Shown in pieces: positions 14,203 through 15,508 of a DNA stretch of 15,508 nt. The DNA comes from JBBIQZ01 sp037442065 (GTDB taxonomy: Bacteria; Patescibacteriota; CPR2_A; CG2-30-33-46), in assembly GCA_037442065.1 (NCBI GenBank), contig JBBIQZ010000011.1, positions 1 to 15,508 on the forward strand, given 5' to 3'. The notes under the pieces were generated by a model. The model searched no databases. It was not told where the DNA came from and saw only the letters and a list, made by a program, of their open reading frames with translations. The number at the start of each line of letters is the position of its first letter. The first letter of the stretch is position 1. A program made the translations under genes and the position numbers.

Positions 14203-15465
14203 TTAAAAATATCCTATTTTCTTCTGTAGTTCTCTTTGCTCCTGTTTTATATCTTCTTGAGGAAGGATTACTCTTTTTGCCTTAAGTCTTTGAGTTATAG
14301 CATAAGAATTTTGATAAACCTTATAAAGCTTATTAACAATAATTGGCCAATCAAATTTTTCTTTAACAGTTATCCTAGCGTTCTTTGCAAATTTTCGTTG
14401 AATATCTTTATTATTTAATATTTTATTAGTAGCATCAGATATTGCCTTTGAACTCTTGGCCCTTATCAGATATCCGTTATAATTGTTTTTTACTACCAAA
14501 GGAATACCTCCCTTGTTGCTTGCAACAACTGGCGTACCACAAGCCATAGCTTCTAACACAACCAAACCAAGCGGCTCGTCCCAAATAGATGGAAAAACCA
14601 TAACATCCGCTCTTTTATAAAACAAGCTTAATTCATCAATATATCCTTTACCAAAATAGCCTAAAAAATGTATATTTTTAATACCCTTGCCTGACTCTTG
14701 CATGTACTGTTTGTCTGCTCCTCCGCCGATGATAAAAATTTCTGCATTAATGTTTTTTGCGGCCCTTAAAAGATACTCTAGTCCCTTTTCTTTTATAACT
14801 CTGCCAACATAGATAACTAATTTTTTCCCCGCCAAATTATATTTTTTATCAATAAGACTAATGTCATTCTTATTTTTCTTCTTGTAAACCTTAAGGTCAA
14901 CCCCGCCGGAAATAACCCGTGTTTTTTTGGCTAAATCCTTACCAAAAAGTTTGTATAACCATTTTCTTGTATGGTTGCTAACGGCGATTATAGTAGAAGA
15001 GCCTCTAAGTGCTTGGTATGTCAATCTTTGGAATCTTGCATCTAAAGAAGCATGATAAATATCCGTACCATGGGCTGTAACTATAAAATCTACTCCATAC
15101 AATCCTTTTATATAATTTGCAACCCATGCTAAAAAAGAAGCGTGTTGAACATGAATTAAATCGGGTTTAAAATCATCCACTGCTTTTAAAGTGGTCTTCA
15201 AAAAAGACAAGTATATCGCCGAAAATTCCAATGGCGATAAAGTAGAATATTTTCTTGCCTTTGGATATTCCGGATGAGACTGAAAAACTGCCTTTAAAGG
15301 AACATCTACTTTGTAAAAATCACAGTTTCTAACTACATGTTCACCAGGCGCAACTATAGCTACTCTGTTTTTTTTGTTGCTGGATAAATTCTCACAAAGT
15401 TTTGTGGTATATATAGCACTACCAGTTCCCCAAAGAGGGAAACCAAATAAAAACATAATTCTCAT
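14203..15465 (-). CDS. Family 4 glycosyltransferase (GT-B)
   Basis: Retaining glycosyltransferase, 420 aa, normal for GT4. The acceptor half begins MRIMFLFGFPLWGTGSAIYT with a Gly-rich loop at 13-15; AHGTD (131-135) and AVSNHTRKWL (161-170) are typical. The donor half has VIYVGRVIKEKGLEYLLRA (217-235), IIGGGAD (245-251), FLGYFG (267-272) and the EX7E motif with Glu297 and Glu305 (DEPLGLVVLEAMACGTPVVA). It is the first gene of the minus-strand cluster and precedes the next gene by 17 nt. No ribosome site precedes the start, and a TATAAT lies only 9 nt upstream, so the transcript may be nearly leaderless. A second ATG three codons in is an alternative start. Confidence 0.94.
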   Translation of the reverse strand: MRIMFLFGFPLWGTGSAIYTTKLCENLSSNKKNRVAIVAPGEHVVRNCDFYKVDVPLKAVFQSHPEYPKARKYSTLSPLEFSAIYLSFLKTTLKAVDDFKPDLIHVQHASFLAWVANYIKGLYGVDFIVTAHGTDIYHASLDARFQRLTYQALRGSSTIIAVSNHTRKWLYKLFGKDLAKKTRVISGGVDLKVYKKKNKNDISLIDKKYNLAGKKLVIYVGRVIKEKGLEYLLRAAKNINAEIFIIGGGADKQYMQESGKGIKNIHFLGYFGKGYIDELSLFYKRADVMVFPSIWDEPLGLVVLEAMACGTPVVASNKGGIPLVVKNNYNGYLIRAKSSKAISDATNKILNNKDIQRKFAKNARITVKEKFDWPIIVNKLYKVYQNSYAITQRLKAKRVILPQEDIKQEQRELQKKIGYF

Positions 15466-15474
15466 ATCTTATAT

Positions 15475-15480
15475 ATTATA
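15475..15480 (-). promoter_or_regulatory. Candidate -10 box for the glycosyltransferase-uvrC operon
   Basis: Minus-strand TATAAT sits nine bases before the ATG at 15465. No convincing -35 is seen 16-18 nt upstream, near the window edge. If used, transcription would start within a few bases of the start codon. Confidence 0.35.
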
Positions 15481-15508
15481 ACATTTAATTGCTTCTTATT
15501 TAAGTAAG

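Overview
The window is about 15.5 kb of AT-rich bacterial DNA with short intergenic gaps and the standard genetic code (TGA ends several genes). It probably comes from a Patescibacteria/CPR-type genome. Reasons: a compact type IV pilus (T4P) operon with no secretin, short proteins, a reduced UvrC, and gaps filled with AT-rich heptamer or octamer repeats and small hairpins. This placement is an inference from gene style, because no rRNA or other phylogenetic marker is present. I see no tRNA, rRNA, CRISPR array, transposase or phage gene.

Layout. (1) Positions 1-1732, minus strand: an ABC exporter pair of the MacB/LolCDE type, an ATPase followed by an overlapping FtsX-like permease that runs off the left edge. 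(2) Positions 1733-1918: a divergent promoter region. (3) Positions 1919-9172, plus strand: a T4P block in the order PilB motor ATPase, four prepilins resembling FimT/GspH, PilV/GspI, PilW/GspJ and PilX/GspK, then PilM, PilN, PilO and an 86-residue membrane protein where PilP would normally sit. (4) Positions 9182-15465, minus strand and convergent with the pilus block: a run of four glycosyltransferase-type genes ending in uvrC.

How the genes fit together. PilB would power assembly. PilM, PilN, PilO and the small membrane protein would form the inner-membrane platform. The four minor prepilins match a tip or priming complex; the PilX/GspK-like one lacks Glu+5 and carries a large beta-rich C-terminal region that could be the pilus tip. 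PilC, PilT, the prepilin peptidase, the major pilin and a secretin are not in the window. The glycosyltransferase run (GT4, an unusual GT-B-like protein with an extra domain, and two GT2 proteins, one membrane-bound) probably builds a surface glycan.

The most unusual signal is a set of three unrelated inverted-repeat structures, one at the 5' end of each of the three Glu+5 prepilin genes. They are a heptamer-periodic element with twin hairpins before the FimT-like gene, an octamer-periodic element that supplies the first codons of the PilV-like gene, and a 28-bp perfect palindrome inside the PilW-like leader. The last is bounded by 7-bp direct repeats exactly 30 nt apart. Deleting those 30 nt restores an uninterrupted canonical prepilin leader, so it looks like an in-frame insertion that duplicated the prepilin-peptidase Gly|Phe site. 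UvrC is the second notable oddity: it lacks the four-cysteine cluster and about 120 residues between its UVR and RNase H-like domains.
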